Shown here: positions 17,434-26,482 of the stretch, in pieces
How positions within the stretch are numbered: the stretch's first letter is position 1
How the letters are laid out: each line of letters starts with the position of its first letter
Assembly (NCBI GenBank): GCA_965279355.1
Contig: OZ257155.1
Span: forward strand, 744,001 to 808,000
Origin: G965279355 sp965279355
GTDB taxonomy: Bacteria > Pseudomonadota > Alphaproteobacteria > CACIAM-22H2
Length of the DNA: 64,000 bases
Direction of reading: 5' to 3'
The notes under the pieces: model-generated
Told to the model about the DNA's origin: nothing
Seen by the model: only the letters and a program-made list of their open reading frames with translations
The model's database searches: none
Program-made: the position numbers and the translations under genes

Positions 17434-18162
17434 TTAGCCTGCCGACACGCTGTCGAGAAGCGCGAGCGTCCGCAGCATCGCCTGCTCGGCTTTCACCGGG
17501 TCGTACATCGGACGGTTCGGGTTGACGAAGGAATGCCCTGCATCCGGATACCTGAACAGCCTCGTTTGCGAGTGACCGGGAATGAGCGACGCCACGGCAT
17601 CGATCTCGGACATCGGCACGTGCGGGTCGGCCAGCCCATAGTGGAGTTGCACCGGTGCGGCAATCGCCTGCATCTCGGCTGGATACGCGGACAGGCCGAG
17701 GCCGTAGTAGCTCACCGCACCCGCCAGACGCAGCCGCGATGCCGCCACTACGGCGAGGCGCCCGCCGATGCAGTGGCCAATCGTTACCACCCGCTCTGTG
17801 CCGGCGAGCGAGCGCAGTGTCGTCACCGCGTCGTCGATATCAGCAATGGCGCGGTCGATATCCAGGACGTCGATGCGCGCCTGGGACGTCTCGCGCCCGC
17901 GATCGTCATAGCCGTAGGCCTCCGGATGCTTCGCCCGCCAGAAGACATTGGCGACAAACGCGACATAACCGTGGCGGGCAAAAAACGCCGCCGATCCCTT
18001 CATCGCCGGGGTCAACCCGAACATCTCGGGCAGGAGCAGCACCGCCGGCGGTCTGGGCCGCTCGGGACGGACGCAGTACGCATCGAACTCCCGCCCAGTT
18101 ACAGGCGCGGACGATCTGATCGAGATGAGTTTTCCCGCGCCGGGATCCTTGAGATCGATCAT
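17434..18162 (-). CDS. dienelactone hydrolase family protein
   Basis: A 242-aa alpha/beta hydrolase of the dienelactone hydrolase (carboxymethylenebutenolidase) family. The catalytic Cys is in G-H-C-I-G-G, the Asp in G-L-A-D-P-H-V-P and the His in D-A-G-H-S-F. Classical members open dienelactones in aromatic degradation. Its start lies one base from the stop of the YCII gene upstream, and the 3-hydroxyanthranilate dioxygenase follows after 30 bases, so an operon is likely. Confidence 0.9.
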   Translation of the reverse strand: MIDLKDPGAGKLISIRSSAPVTGREFDAYCVRPERPRPPAVLLLPEMFGLTPAMKGSAAFFARHGYVAFVANVFWRAKHPEAYGYDDRGRETSQARIDVLDIDRAIADIDDAVTTLRSLAGTERVVTIGHCIGGRLAVVAASRLRLAGAVSYYGLGLSAYPAEMQAIAAPVQLHYGLADPHVPMSEIDAVASLIPGHSQTRLFRYPDAGHSFVNPNRPMYDPVKAEQAMLRTLALLDSVSAG

Positions 18163-18163
18163 G

Positions 18164-18448
18164 TCAGCGCTTGATCGCCATCCGCATCGGCTTGATGTCG
18201 TAGCGCTGGACCTGGCCGGCCTTGAAATACGGTTCGTTCTTCACGAACGCTTCGGCATCTGCCCTGGTCGGAAAATCAGCGAACATCACGCGACCATCAA
18301 TCGTCGTGCCGTCATCTTTGAACGTCGGTCCGCCATACTGCACCTGCTCCTTGAACGTCTCGAACAGATAGGTGCGGTGCACGCCACGCAGTTCCTCGCT
18401 GGCCGGGCCTTTGGTGGGATCGTCAACGCAGTAAATCAGAAACATCAT
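18164..18448 (-). CDS. YCII-related domain protein
   Basis: A 94-aa ferredoxin-like YCII protein (M-F-L-I-Y-C-V-D, then D-G-R-V-M-F-A-D-F-P-T-R-A-D-A-E-A-F, then a K-N-E-P-Y-F motif). These dimeric proteins are often small enzymes or accessory factors in aromatic degradation, such as 5-chloromuconolactone dehalogenase-type proteins. GGGGAGGA lies 8 bases before the ATG at 18448, a strong ribosome site that makes it the likely first gene of the four-gene operon. Confidence 0.85.
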   Translation of the reverse strand: MMFLIYCVDDPTKGPASEELRGVHRTYLFETFKEQVQYGGPTFKDDGTTIDGRVMFADFPTRADAEAFVKNEPYFKAGQVQRYDIKPMRMAIKR

Positions 18449-18511
18449 CGGTTCGGTCCTCCCCTGCGCCATTGCTAGGCGACGGCGGCGGCGAAGTCTA
18501 GCGCGCCTGTG

Positions 18512-19939
18512 TCAGCGCGGTGCGGGTGCCGCCGGCAGCGTGCCGTCCCATCCACCACCCAGCGCCTTGTAGAGACTGACCAGCGCGTTGAAGCGCGACA
18601 GCTCCGTCACGGCCAGGCTGTCGGCGGACTGGAACACGGAACGCTGCGCTTCCAGCACGGTCAGGAAATCGACGGTGCCGACGCGGAAGCGGAGATCGGC
18701 CAGGCGATAGGCCTCCCGCGCCTGTTCGTAGGCTTCGCGGTTGAAGCCGTACTGGCTGGCATTCTGCTCGACGGCGCTCAATGCATCCTCGACGTCGCGG
18801 AACGCGCCGAACACGGTCGTCTTGTAGAGCTCGGCCAGTTCCTCAAACCGCGCCAGCGTCAGGAACTCCTGCCCTTCCAGCCGGCCGCCTTCGAAGATCG
18901 GGGTCACGAGGGATGCCGCCACCGTGTAGAAGAACGTGCCGGGATCGAACAGGCCCGACAGCTTGCGCGCGGTGGTGCCGCGATCGTAGGTGAGTTCCAG
19001 GACCGGATAACGCGCCCCGCGCGCGGCGCCGATATCGAAATTGCCGGCGCGCAGATCGGCCTCGGCCTTGCGGATATCCGGCCGGCGGCGCAGCAACTCC
19101 GATGGCAACCCGGACGCCACCGGCGTCAGGTTCAAACCATCGAACGACCGCGACGCCACATCGAAGCCCTGCGGAAAACGCCCCAAGAGAACCGCCAGCG
19201 CATCGATCGACTGGCGTTCGGCGAGCAGCAGCGCCGGGATGGACGCGCGCTGCGAGGCAACCGCGCTCCGCTGCTGCGCCACTTCGAGATCGGAGATCGT
19301 GCCGGCCAGCCGGCGCTGCTCCAGCAGTTCGAGGATGCTGGCGGAATTCTCCAGCGTCTCCTCGGCAAGGCGGCGGCGCTCGCGCAGCGACAGGATCTGG
19401 AAATAGGTCGTCGCGACATCGCTCATCAAGGTGAGCGCCACGGTCTCGCGATCATAGAGACTGGATTCGATCCGCGTTTCCGCGGCATCGGCATTGGCAT
19501 TGTTGGTGCCGAAGAGATCGACCTGATAAGCAGCGGTCAGCGACGCCTCATACGTCGTGGTGGCACGCGGACTGGCCGACGTGCTGGAAGCCGACGACGA
19601 CCGTGCGGCATGGCTGCGGCCTGCGGAACCGCTGGCACCCAGCGATGGATAGAGCGCAGCACCGGCGATCTGCGCCTGTGCCTGCGCCTGACGGATGCGG
19701 GCAACGGCCGCCTTGAGATTGGTGCTGTTCAGCTGCGCCTGTGCGATCAGCGAATTCAGCTCGTTGCTGCCGAAGCCCTGCCACCACTCGGTGCTGGGCC
19801 ATGCGCCCGCGTCCGCAACCGGCGAATCATAGCGTTGCGGCGTCGCCATCTCCGGCGCCTTGTAGTCGGGAGAGAGCGAGCATCCCGCCAACGCGGTCGC
19901 GAGTGCAACGGCGGCGAACCGCCCGGTCCTGCGCGTCAT
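18512..19939 (-). CDS. outer-membrane efflux lipoprotein, NodT/OprM family
   Basis: The outer-membrane channel of a tripartite efflux pump, 475 aa. The signal peptide ends in lipobox L-A-G-C followed by S-L-S-P-D-Y-K-A-P, the classic NodT/OprM start, and the two OEP coiled-coil repeats follow (L-N-S-L-I-A-Q-A-Q-L-N-S-T-N-L and a later E-L-A-E-L-Y-K-T). It lies 17 bases after macB on the same strand and completes a MacA-MacB-TolC-like pump. The middle has an Ala/Ser-rich loop. Confidence 0.93.
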   Translation of the reverse strand: MTRRTGRFAAVALATALAGCSLSPDYKAPEMATPQRYDSPVADAGAWPSTEWWQGFGSNELNSLIAQAQLNSTNLKAAVARIRQAQAQAQIAGAALYPSLGASGSAGRSHAARSSSASSTSASPRATTTYEASLTAAYQVDLFGTNNANADAAETRIESSLYDRETVALTLMSDVATTYFQILSLRERRRLAEETLENSASILELLEQRRLAGTISDLEVAQQRSAVASQRASIPALLLAERQSIDALAVLLGRFPQGFDVASRSFDGLNLTPVASGLPSELLRRRPDIRKAEADLRAGNFDIGAARGARYPVLELTYDRGTTARKLSGLFDPGTFFYTVAASLVTPIFEGGRLEGQEFLTLARFEELAELYKTTVFGAFRDVEDALSAVEQNASQYGFNREAYEQAREAYRLADLRFRVGTVDFLTVLEAQRSVFQSADSLAVTELSRFNALVSLYKALGGGWDGTLPAAPAPR

Positions 19940-19956
19940 GTCATTCGGCGCCCAGT

Positions 19957-21957
19957 TTATTCCGCACCGAGGGCCACCACGGGATCGAGATTGGCCGCCT
20001 TGCGCGCCGGCAGATAACCGAAGACCAGGCCCGTCGCAGTCGCGCAGCCGAAGGCGAGCACCACCGGCCAGACCTCATAGGAAATCGGCCGCCCGAAGCT
20101 CTGGAACAGCCATGCCGTGCCGAGGCCGCAGAGCACGCCGATCATGCCGCCCAGCGCGCATACGACCAGCGCCTCGGTGTTGAACTGCAGCAGGATGTTG
20201 AGCCTTCGCGCGCCAGTCGCCATGCGGATGCCGATCTCGCGCGTTCGCTCGGTCACGCTCACCAGCATGATGTTCATGACGCCGATGCCGCCGACCAGCA
20301 GCGAGATCGCAGCGACGGCACCCAGCAGGATCGTCAGGGTGTTCTGCGTCTCGGTCGCCGTCTCAAGGATGGAGGCCATATTACGAATCTGGAAATCCTC
20401 GGCGCGATGCCGCGCTGTCAGCAGACGCGTGATCGCCGCTTGGGTCGCATCGATCTCGGCCGTGTCCTCGACCTGGACCGTGATCGTGCGCACATAGTTC
20501 TGGCCATGCAGACGCAGCCGCCCCGTCGTCAGCGGCGTGAACAGCACGTCGTCCATATCGGCGCCGAACGGCGTCGCTCCCTTGGGCGACATCACGCCGA
20601 CAACCTGAAACGGCACGTTGTTCAGCAGAACATGTCTGCCGATGGGATCGACATTCTCGGGAAAGATATTGTTCACCACCGTCTGGCCCAGAACGACGAC
20701 TGGCGCGAAGCTCTGCACGTCGGCGTCTGAGAAGAACACGCCGCTGGCCACCGGCCACTCGCGCGCCTTCACAAAGCCGGGCGTGGTGGCGTTTGCGGAG
20801 GTCGTTGCATCGAACCCGCCGTAACGCACCGTGACGTTGGACGGATATTCCGGCACGGCGTTAGCGACGTTGGGAAGCTCGGCAATGGCATCGGCATCCG
20901 ACGCCACCAGGGTTGCGGTCACGCCGCCAACGGTACGGACGTTGCGCGCACCGGGTCGGACCAGCAGCAGATCCGTGCCCATGGACTGGATCCGGCGCAG
21001 CACGTCCTGCTTGGCGCCGTTGCCGATGGCCAGCATCGCCACCACGGATGCAACGCCGATGATGATGCCAAGGAGGGTCAGGATAGTGCGGAAGAGATTG
21101 GCGCGCAGCGCCCGAAACGCAGTCTTCGCGGCCTCGAGAATGTCCGGCCCGCTGATGAAGTCCGAACCCTTCCCGGCCAGCTGCGGTAACGGGCGAACGG
21201 GCGTCTGTGACGGCACGCGCGATGCGTCGCCGGTATCGTTGACGATCAGGCCGTCCTTGATCTCGATCACACGCTTTGCGCGCTGTGCGACCTTCGCGTC
21301 GTGCGTGATCAGCAGGACCGTATGGCCGTCCTCGTTCAGTTCTTCGAGCAGGCGCAGGACTTCCTCGCCGGTCTGGCTGTCGAGGGCGCCGGTCGGCTCG
21401 TCGGCCAGGATCACCAGTCCGCCGTTCATCAGCGCCCGCGCAATCGACACGCGCTGCTGCTGGCCGCCGGAGAGCTGATTTGGCCGGTGATCGAGACGGT
21501 CGCCGAGACCGAGCGAGGTAAGGATTTCCGTCGCGCGCTTGAGACGATCGGCGCGCTTGAGACCGGCATAGACGGCCGGGATTTCGACGTTCTCCAGCGC
21601 CGTCGCGGTGCCTAGCAGATTGTACTGCTGGAAGATGAAGCCGAAGGCATCGCGGCGCAGCAGCGCGCGGCCGTCGGCGTCGAGTTCCGAAACTTCCTGA
21701 CCGGCGAAGCGGTAGCTGCCGGAACTGGGGCGGTCGAGACAGCCGATCAAATTCATCAGGGTCGACTTGCCGGACCCTGACTGACCGACGATCGCCACGA
21801 ACTCGCCGGGATAGACGGAAAAGGAGACGCCGCGCAGCACTTCGACGCCAACCTCGCCACGATAAAACGTTTTGCAAATGTCGCTCAACGCGATGACCGG
21901 CTTGTCGCCGGAGATCCGCCGCGCCAGCAGCGGATCGCGGATGGCCATCTCATTCAT
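19957..21957 (-). CDS. macB: MacB-type ABC exporter (fused ATPase and permease)
   Basis: A 666-aa exporter subunit. The N-terminal ATPase has Walker A G-Q-S-G-S-G-K-S-T, signature L-S-G-G-Q-Q-Q-R-V-S-I and Walker B V-I-L-A-D-E-P-T-G-A-L-D. After about residue 280 comes the first helix, a large periplasmic MacB domain and three C-terminal FtsX helices. MacB exports macrolides, peptides or heme-type substrates with MacA. The ATG at 21957, 13 bases after the macA stop, starts the family sequence. Confidence 0.95.
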   Translation of the reverse strand: MNEMAIRDPLLARRISGDKPVIALSDICKTFYRGEVGVEVLRGVSFSVYPGEFVAIVGQSGSGKSTLMNLIGCLDRPSSGSYRFAGQEVSELDADGRALLRRDAFGFIFQQYNLLGTATALENVEIPAVYAGLKRADRLKRATEILTSLGLGDRLDHRPNQLSGGQQQRVSIARALMNGGLVILADEPTGALDSQTGEEVLRLLEELNEDGHTVLLITHDAKVAQRAKRVIEIKDGLIVNDTGDASRVPSQTPVRPLPQLAGKGSDFISGPDILEAAKTAFRALRANLFRTILTLLGIIIGVASVVAMLAIGNGAKQDVLRRIQSMGTDLLLVRPGARNVRTVGGVTATLVASDADAIAELPNVANAVPEYPSNVTVRYGGFDATTSANATTPGFVKAREWPVASGVFFSDADVQSFAPVVVLGQTVVNNIFPENVDPIGRHVLLNNVPFQVVGVMSPKGATPFGADMDDVLFTPLTTGRLRLHGQNYVRTITVQVEDTAEIDATQAAITRLLTARHRAEDFQIRNMASILETATETQNTLTILLGAVAAISLLVGGIGVMNIMLVSVTERTREIGIRMATGARRLNILLQFNTEALVVCALGGMIGVLCGLGTAWLFQSFGRPISYEVWPVVLAFGCATATGLVFGYLPARKAANLDPVVALGAE

Positions 21958-21970
21958 GAGCAGGGCTCGT

Positions 21971-23119
21971 TCATAGGCGCGGCGGCATCCGGGGGCCGGT
22001 TCCACGCTGACCGGCGGGGCCGGCTTCGAGAAGCACTTCCTCGCCTTCTTTCAGGCCCGATTTGATTTCGGCCATCAGGCGGTTGGTGACGCCGACCTCG
22101 ACAGGCCGCTCAACCGGCTGGCCGTTTTCCATCACGCGCACGGTGAAGCGGGCCGCTCTCCGGCCCGCTGTCGGACGCCGCAACGCCGCGACCGGCACCG
22201 TCAGAACATTCTTTGCTTCGCCGAGCACGAAAAACACCTGCGCGCTCATCTGCGGCATCAGCTCGCCCGGGTTCGCAACATCGAATAGTGCGTTGTAGAG
22301 CACCACGTTGTTCACGACTTCCGGGGTCGGCAGGATCTGGCGCAGCTTGCCCTCATAGCGGCGATCCGGCCGGCCGAGTGTCGTGAAATAGGCCGGCATA
22401 CCGACCGTCAGCTTCGCCACATCGGCTTCGGAGACCTGCGTCCACACCGTTACCTGCTGCAGGTCGGCGACACGCAGGATGATCGGTGCGGTCTGGTTGG
22501 CGTTGAGTGTCTGTCCGCGACGGGCCGTGATCGACACGATCGTGCCTGAGATCGGCGCGTAGATTTTCGTGTAGCGGAGATTGGCCTGATCGCCATTCAG
22601 GGTCGACTGCGTCTGCTTGGTCTGCGCCTCAAGCGCCGCGATCTGCGCCGACACCTGCTGCAGGGTCGCGGCGGCGATGTCGTAGGCATCCTGGCTGGTC
22701 GCGCGGGCATCGAGGAGCTGCTTCTGGCGCTTGAGCTGCTGCTCGACCAGACGCTGCTGCGCCCGTCGTTCGGCGATCTGCGCCTGATACGTCAGAAGCT
22801 GCGCCTCGCTGGCCCCAACGCGCGACTGATAGAGGGTCGGATCGATTTCGGCCAGAAGCTGGCCCTGCTCGACGCGGTCGCCGATCTCGACATGGATCTT
22901 CTGCAGCTGTCCCGAGACCTGCGTGCCGACATCGACATATTCGACCGGCTGCAGCGCGCCCAGCGCCGACACAACGTCTTCGATGTCGCCAAGGGTCGCG
23001 GCCTGTGTCGCCACGGGGCGGACATCGGCGCGAGCCGTCCACCACTGCCAGCCGAAGAAGCCCAAAACCACGGCCGCCAGCGGCACGGCGATCAGCGTCA
23101 GTCTGCGTAACGTCTTCAT
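21971..23119 (-). CDS. macA: MacA-type periplasmic adaptor (membrane fusion protein)
   Basis: A 382-aa HlyD-type adaptor linking MacB to the outer-membrane channel. It has an N-terminal membrane anchor, the lipoyl halves (V-G-T-Q-V-S-G-Q-L-Q-K-I-H-V-E-I-G-D), a long alpha hairpin of about 70 residues rich in Gln/Arg/Glu, then the beta-barrel domain. The start at 23119 places the anchor at the N-terminus. It is the first gene of the macA-macB-nodT operon. Confidence 0.94.
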   Translation of the reverse strand: MKTLRRLTLIAVPLAAVVLGFFGWQWWTARADVRPVATQAATLGDIEDVVSALGALQPVEYVDVGTQVSGQLQKIHVEIGDRVEQGQLLAEIDPTLYQSRVGASEAQLLTYQAQIAERRAQQRLVEQQLKRQKQLLDARATSQDAYDIAAATLQQVSAQIAALEAQTKQTQSTLNGDQANLRYTKIYAPISGTIVSITARRGQTLNANQTAPIILRVADLQQVTVWTQVSEADVAKLTVGMPAYFTTLGRPDRRYEGKLRQILPTPEVVNNVVLYNALFDVANPGELMPQMSAQVFFVLGEAKNVLTVPVAALRRPTAGRRAARFTVRVMENGQPVERPVEVGVTNRLMAEIKSGLKEGEEVLLEAGPAGQRGTGPRMPPRL

Positions 23120-23195
23120 TTGCCTAATATACCACGGCGAGAGGCGCAAATTCCTGCGCCCCAATTGTGGTTAAAATCCAGACAGGAAAACGGCT

Positions 23196-23969
23196 CTAGG
23201 CGGCCTGTTCTTCCACGGGTTCCGCGCCCAGCGCCCGCATCAGGACCTTGAGTTCGTCCGCCGCGCCAGCCAGCCGCGCGGCATCCGTCCCACGGATGAC
23301 GATCGACGTCCCGGTCTTCCCGTCCCGGAAGAACGGATAGCTGCCGATCTCGGTATCGGCATAGCGGTCCTGCAGGGCCGTCAGCCCCTCGGCGATGCGG
23401 CCTTCCGGCAGGTCGGCGGTCACGGTGCGCGAGAGCACCTTGGCGCCACCCGTCAGTTGCGGCCGCAGCCACTCGAACATCGCCCGCATGATCGACGGCA
23501 CGCCGGCCAGCACATAGACATTGCCGATCTGAAAACCGGGTGCGGCGCTGATCACGTTGTCGATCAGCGTGCCGCCTTCGGGCACGCGGGTCATCCGGCG
23601 GCGCGCCGGATTGAGATCGGACGGGTCCTTGAACCGCGACAGCAGGCGGCGGACGGCCTCGGGATGCTCGTAGAGTTTCACCCCGAACGCCTTGGCGATG
23701 CAGTCGGCTGTAATGTCGTCATGCGTCGGGCCGATGCCGCCGGTCGTAAAAACGTAGTCGTAGCGGACGCGCACAGCGTTCACTGCTTCGACGATTTCAG
23801 TCTCGTCGTCGGCGATCACCCGCGCCTCGCGCAGGCGGATGCCGCATTCGTTGAGCTGGGTGGCGAGCCAGGCGAGATTGGCATCCTGGGTGCGGCCGGA
23901 GAGGATCTCGTTGCCGATCACGAGGACGCAGGCGGTGTAGACGCGCTGGGCGGTGCTGCTTTCAGGCAT
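23196..23969 (-). CDS. CinA-like molybdopterin-binding domain protein
   Basis: A 257-aa protein with the MoaB/Mog domain of CinA: I-G-N-E-I-L-S-G-R-T-Q-D-A-N near the N-terminus and F-T-T-G-G-I-G-P-T-H-D-D-I-T further on. The C-terminal nicotinamide-nucleotide amidase domain of full CinA is absent, as in many alphaproteobacterial versions. The ATG at 23969 is chosen because it is followed directly by the domain. It is divergent from the YkgJ gene with 23 bases between starts. Confidence 0.88.
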   Translation of the reverse strand: MPESSTAQRVYTACVLVIGNEILSGRTQDANLAWLATQLNECGIRLREARVIADDETEIVEAVNAVRVRYDYVFTTGGIGPTHDDITADCIAKAFGVKLYEHPEAVRRLLSRFKDPSDLNPARRRMTRVPEGGTLIDNVISAAPGFQIGNVYVLAGVPSIMRAMFEWLRPQLTGGAKVLSRTVTADLPEGRIAEGLTALQDRYADTEIGSYPFFRDGKTGTSIVIRGTDAARLAGAADELKVLMRALGAEPVEEQAA

Positions 23970-23979
23970 GGATTGAGCA

Positions 23980-23985
23980 TACACT
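23980..23985 (+). promoter_or_regulatory. probable -10 element for a leaderless ykgJ-type mRNA
   Basis: TACACT ends seven bases before the ATG of the YkgJ gene, and no Shine-Dalgarno sequence is present, so transcription would start on or next to the start codon. A weak -35-like CTTTCA lies at 23959-23964, within the divergent cinA-like gene. Confidence 0.4.
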
Positions 23986-23992
23986 CCCCCCA

Positions 23993-24853
23993 ATGACGAG
24001 CGGAAGCGGAACTCCCCCCGACAAGCCCGGCTTCGGCGCCGCCGATGCCTTCGCCTTCCTGCGCGGTCCGCACGCGCCCGTCATTGCGGGACTGCCCAAA
24101 GCCGCGCCACCAACACCGCACCTCAACGACAGCGCCATCGCCAATGCTGCGAAGTTCAAGGCGGCGGATGCGCTGCGCGCCGGCCGCAGCGTCGCGTCCG
24201 TGAACGCCGCCGCGGCGGCGGCCGGTCAGGTGGCGGATCGCGCCTGGGATGAGATCAGCCCTGCCATCGAAGCGCGCCGCCAGCCCGGCTTCGCCTGCGC
24301 CGCCGGTTGTGCGTGGTGCTGCCACCAGCAGGTGTCGCTCACACCAGCCGAAGCCATCGCCATTTCGGCGCATGTCAGAGCGACATTCTCACCGGACGAC
24401 CTCTCCGCCCTCAAGGCGCGTCTCGACACTCTGGACGATCGCAGCCGTGGGCTTGGCGTTTGGGCGCGCGCGAAGCTGAAAACCGCCTGCGCCTTCCTGG
24501 TCGATAACAGATGCTCGATCTATGCGGTGCGTCCGCTGCGCTGCCGCGGCGTGATTTCCCGCGACGCCGACCACTGCCGCCATGTCATGGAACATCCCGA
24601 CGACGTATTCGCCGACCGGCAGCGCCAGACCGGTCCTGGCCCCTACCCGGTCGAGCCGGCCCGCATCATGGACGCCGCCCTCACCGGCCTCGCCCGCGCC
24701 AGCCAGGAGATGGGCCTCGGCTGGGACGCGCTGGAACTGACGGCCGCCCTGCGCATCGCGCTGGAAACGCCCGATATCGCCGAACGCTTTGTCGCGGGTG
24801 AGCCGGTTTTCGCCGCGGCGCACCTGCCAGCGCGCGACGACGCAACGCAATAG
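23993..24853 (+). CDS. YkgJ-family cysteine-cluster protein
   Basis: A 286-aa protein with the YkgJ zinc/iron-chelating cysteine cluster: C-A-A-G-C-A-W-C-C in the middle, then C-A-F-L-V-D-N-R-C-S-I-Y-A-V-R-P-L-R-C-R-G. The precise biochemical role of the family is not established. The first 90 residues are Ala/Pro-rich and probably flexible. The start ATG has no ribosome site but a -10 hexamer seven bases before it. Confidence 0.88.
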   Translation: MTSGSGTPPDKPGFGAADAFAFLRGPHAPVIAGLPKAAPPTPHLNDSAIANAAKFKAADALRAGRSVASVNAAAAAAGQVADRAWDEISPAIEARRQPGFACAAGCAWCCHQQVSLTPAEAIAISAHVRATFSPDDLSALKARLDTLDDRSRGLGVWARAKLKTACAFLVDNRCSIYAVRPLRCRGVISRDADHCRHVMEHPDDVFADRQRQTGPGPYPVEPARIMDAALTGLARASQEMGLGWDALELTAALRIALETPDIAERFVAGEPVFAAAHLPARDDATQ

Positions 24854-24902
24854 CAGGCCGGCCCCCTAGCGAATCCCCGCGATTCGGCCTACATGTTGCG
24901 GC

Positions 24903-25727
24903 ATGAACGACATGACATCCCCTGACTGGGACGGGCCCGAAACGCGCGTGGTGAAAATCCACGGCAAGCCCGGCTTTGAAGGCATGCGCGCAGCCGGCCG
25001 TCTGGCTGCCGAGGTGCTCGACCACATCACCGACTTCGTGAAACCCGGCGTCAGCACGGAAGAGCTCGACCGCATCTGCCACGAGATGATCGTGGACCGG
25101 GGCGCCGTTCCCGCCTGCCTCGGCTATCGCGGCTTTCCGAAAACCATCTGCACGTCGGTCAATCACGTGGTCTGCCACGGCATCCCGACGCCGGATAAAA
25201 TTCTGGAGAACGGCGACATCATCAACATCGATGTCACCGTCATCCTCGACGGCTGGCACGGCGACACCAGCCGAATGTACTGGGTCGGCGATGTCGGCGT
25301 GAAGGCACGCAAGCTGATCGACGTCACCTACGAGGCGATGATGCGCGGCATCGCCGCGGTGAAGCCGGGCGCCAAGCTCGGCGATATCGGCCACGCCATC
25401 CAGTCCTTTGCCGAAGCGCAGCGCTTTTCCGTCGTCCGCGATTTCTGCGGGCACGGCGTCGGCACGATCTTCCATGACGCACCGTCGGTCCTGCATTACG
25501 GGCGGCCCAATACCGGGCTCACCCTGAAGGAAGGCATGTTCTTCACGGTCGAGCCGATGATCAACGCGGGCCGGTTCGAGGTGAAGATCCTTAGCGACGG
25601 CTGGACCGCCGTCACCAAGGACCGCTCGCTCTCGGCCCAGTTCGAGCACACGATCGGCATCACCGCAGACGGCTACGAGATCTTCACCCTGTCGCCGCGC
25701 GGCCTCACCCTGCCGCCGTATAGCTAA
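24903..25727 (+). CDS. map: methionine aminopeptidase, type I
   Basis: Removes the N-terminal Met from new proteins. The 274-aa product has all five metal ligands of the pita-bread fold: Asp in I-N-I-D-V-T, Asp in H-G-D-T-S-R-M-Y, His in G-H-G-V-G, Glu in T-V-E-P-M-I and Glu in F-E-H-T-I-G. H-G-I-P is also present. Alternative starts at 24903 and 24912 both precede the conserved sequence. radC follows on the same strand. Confidence 0.95.
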   Translation: MNDMTSPDWDGPETRVVKIHGKPGFEGMRAAGRLAAEVLDHITDFVKPGVSTEELDRICHEMIVDRGAVPACLGYRGFPKTICTSVNHVVCHGIPTPDKILENGDIINIDVTVILDGWHGDTSRMYWVGDVGVKARKLIDVTYEAMMRGIAAVKPGAKLGDIGHAIQSFAEAQRFSVVRDFCGHGVGTIFHDAPSVLHYGRPNTGLTLKEGMFFTVEPMINAGRFEVKILSDGWTAVTKDRSLSAQFEHTIGITADGYEIFTLSPRGLTLPPYS

Positions 25728-25782
25728 GGGAATTTCCCCCCGGCCTTGCGCGTAGTCTCATCAGACCGCGCATCACCGGATC

Positions 25783-26472
25783 ATGGCCAACGCCTCAGAG
25801 CCCGCCCCGCCCCTTTATCTCGGCCATCGCGAGCGGCTGCGGGAGCGTTTTCGGCAGGCGGGCGGTGCCGGGCTGGCCGACTATGAGCTGCTGGAACTGA
25901 TTCTCTTCGTCGTGCCCCGACGGGACATGAAGCCGCTGGCCAAGACCCTGCTGGGCCGGTTCGGCGGGATCGGTGGCGTTCTGGCCGCTTCACGAGCCGC
26001 CCTTGAAGGGGCCGGTGTTGGTGAAACCGCGATCGACGCCATTAAGGCCGCGCATGAGGCCGCCATCCGGCTCACCTCAGAACAGGCGAAAGAACGGCCG
26101 ATCCTCGGGTCCTGGCAGAAGGTCCTCGATTATTGCCGCGCCCGCCTCGCCCATGCGGAGATCGAGGAATTCCACCTGCTGTTTCTCGACCGCAAGAACG
26201 GCCTGATCGCGGCGGAGCGGCAGCAGACCGGGACCGTCGATCATACACCTGTATATCCGCGGGAAGTGGTGAAGCGGGCGCTGGAACTGGGCGCCTCGGC
26301 GATCATCCTCGTCCACAACCACCCCTCCGGCGACCCGTCGCCATCGAAGGCGGATATCGAAATGACCCGCGAGGTCGCGCGCGCCGCGGGCACGCTGGGC
26401 ATCGCGGTGCACGATCACCTGATCGTCGGGCGATCGGGTCACGCCAGTCTCAAAAGTCTCGGGCTGATCTGA
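25783..26472 (+). CDS. radC: RadC/JAB1-type metalloprotein
   Basis: A 229-aa RadC protein with the N-terminal helix-hairpin-helix-like region and C-terminal JAMM metal site (H-N-H-P-S-G-D-P-S-P-S-K-A-D). The historic link to recombination repair is unproven; the exact function is unknown. Its last residues (G-H-A-S-L-K-S-L-G-L-I) have a second, diverged copy at 28965-29012, beyond the ubiD and GST genes. Confidence 0.94.
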   Translation: MANASEPAPPLYLGHRERLRERFRQAGGAGLADYELLELILFVVPRRDMKPLAKTLLGRFGGIGGVLAASRAALEGAGVGETAIDAIKAAHEAAIRLTSEQAKERPILGSWQKVLDYCRARLAHAEIEEFHLLFLDRKNGLIAAERQQTGTVDHTPVYPREVVKRALELGASAIILVHNHPSGDPSPSKADIEMTREVARAAGTLGIAVHDHLIVGRSGHASLKSLGLI

Positions 26473-26482
26473 AGCCCGCTCC

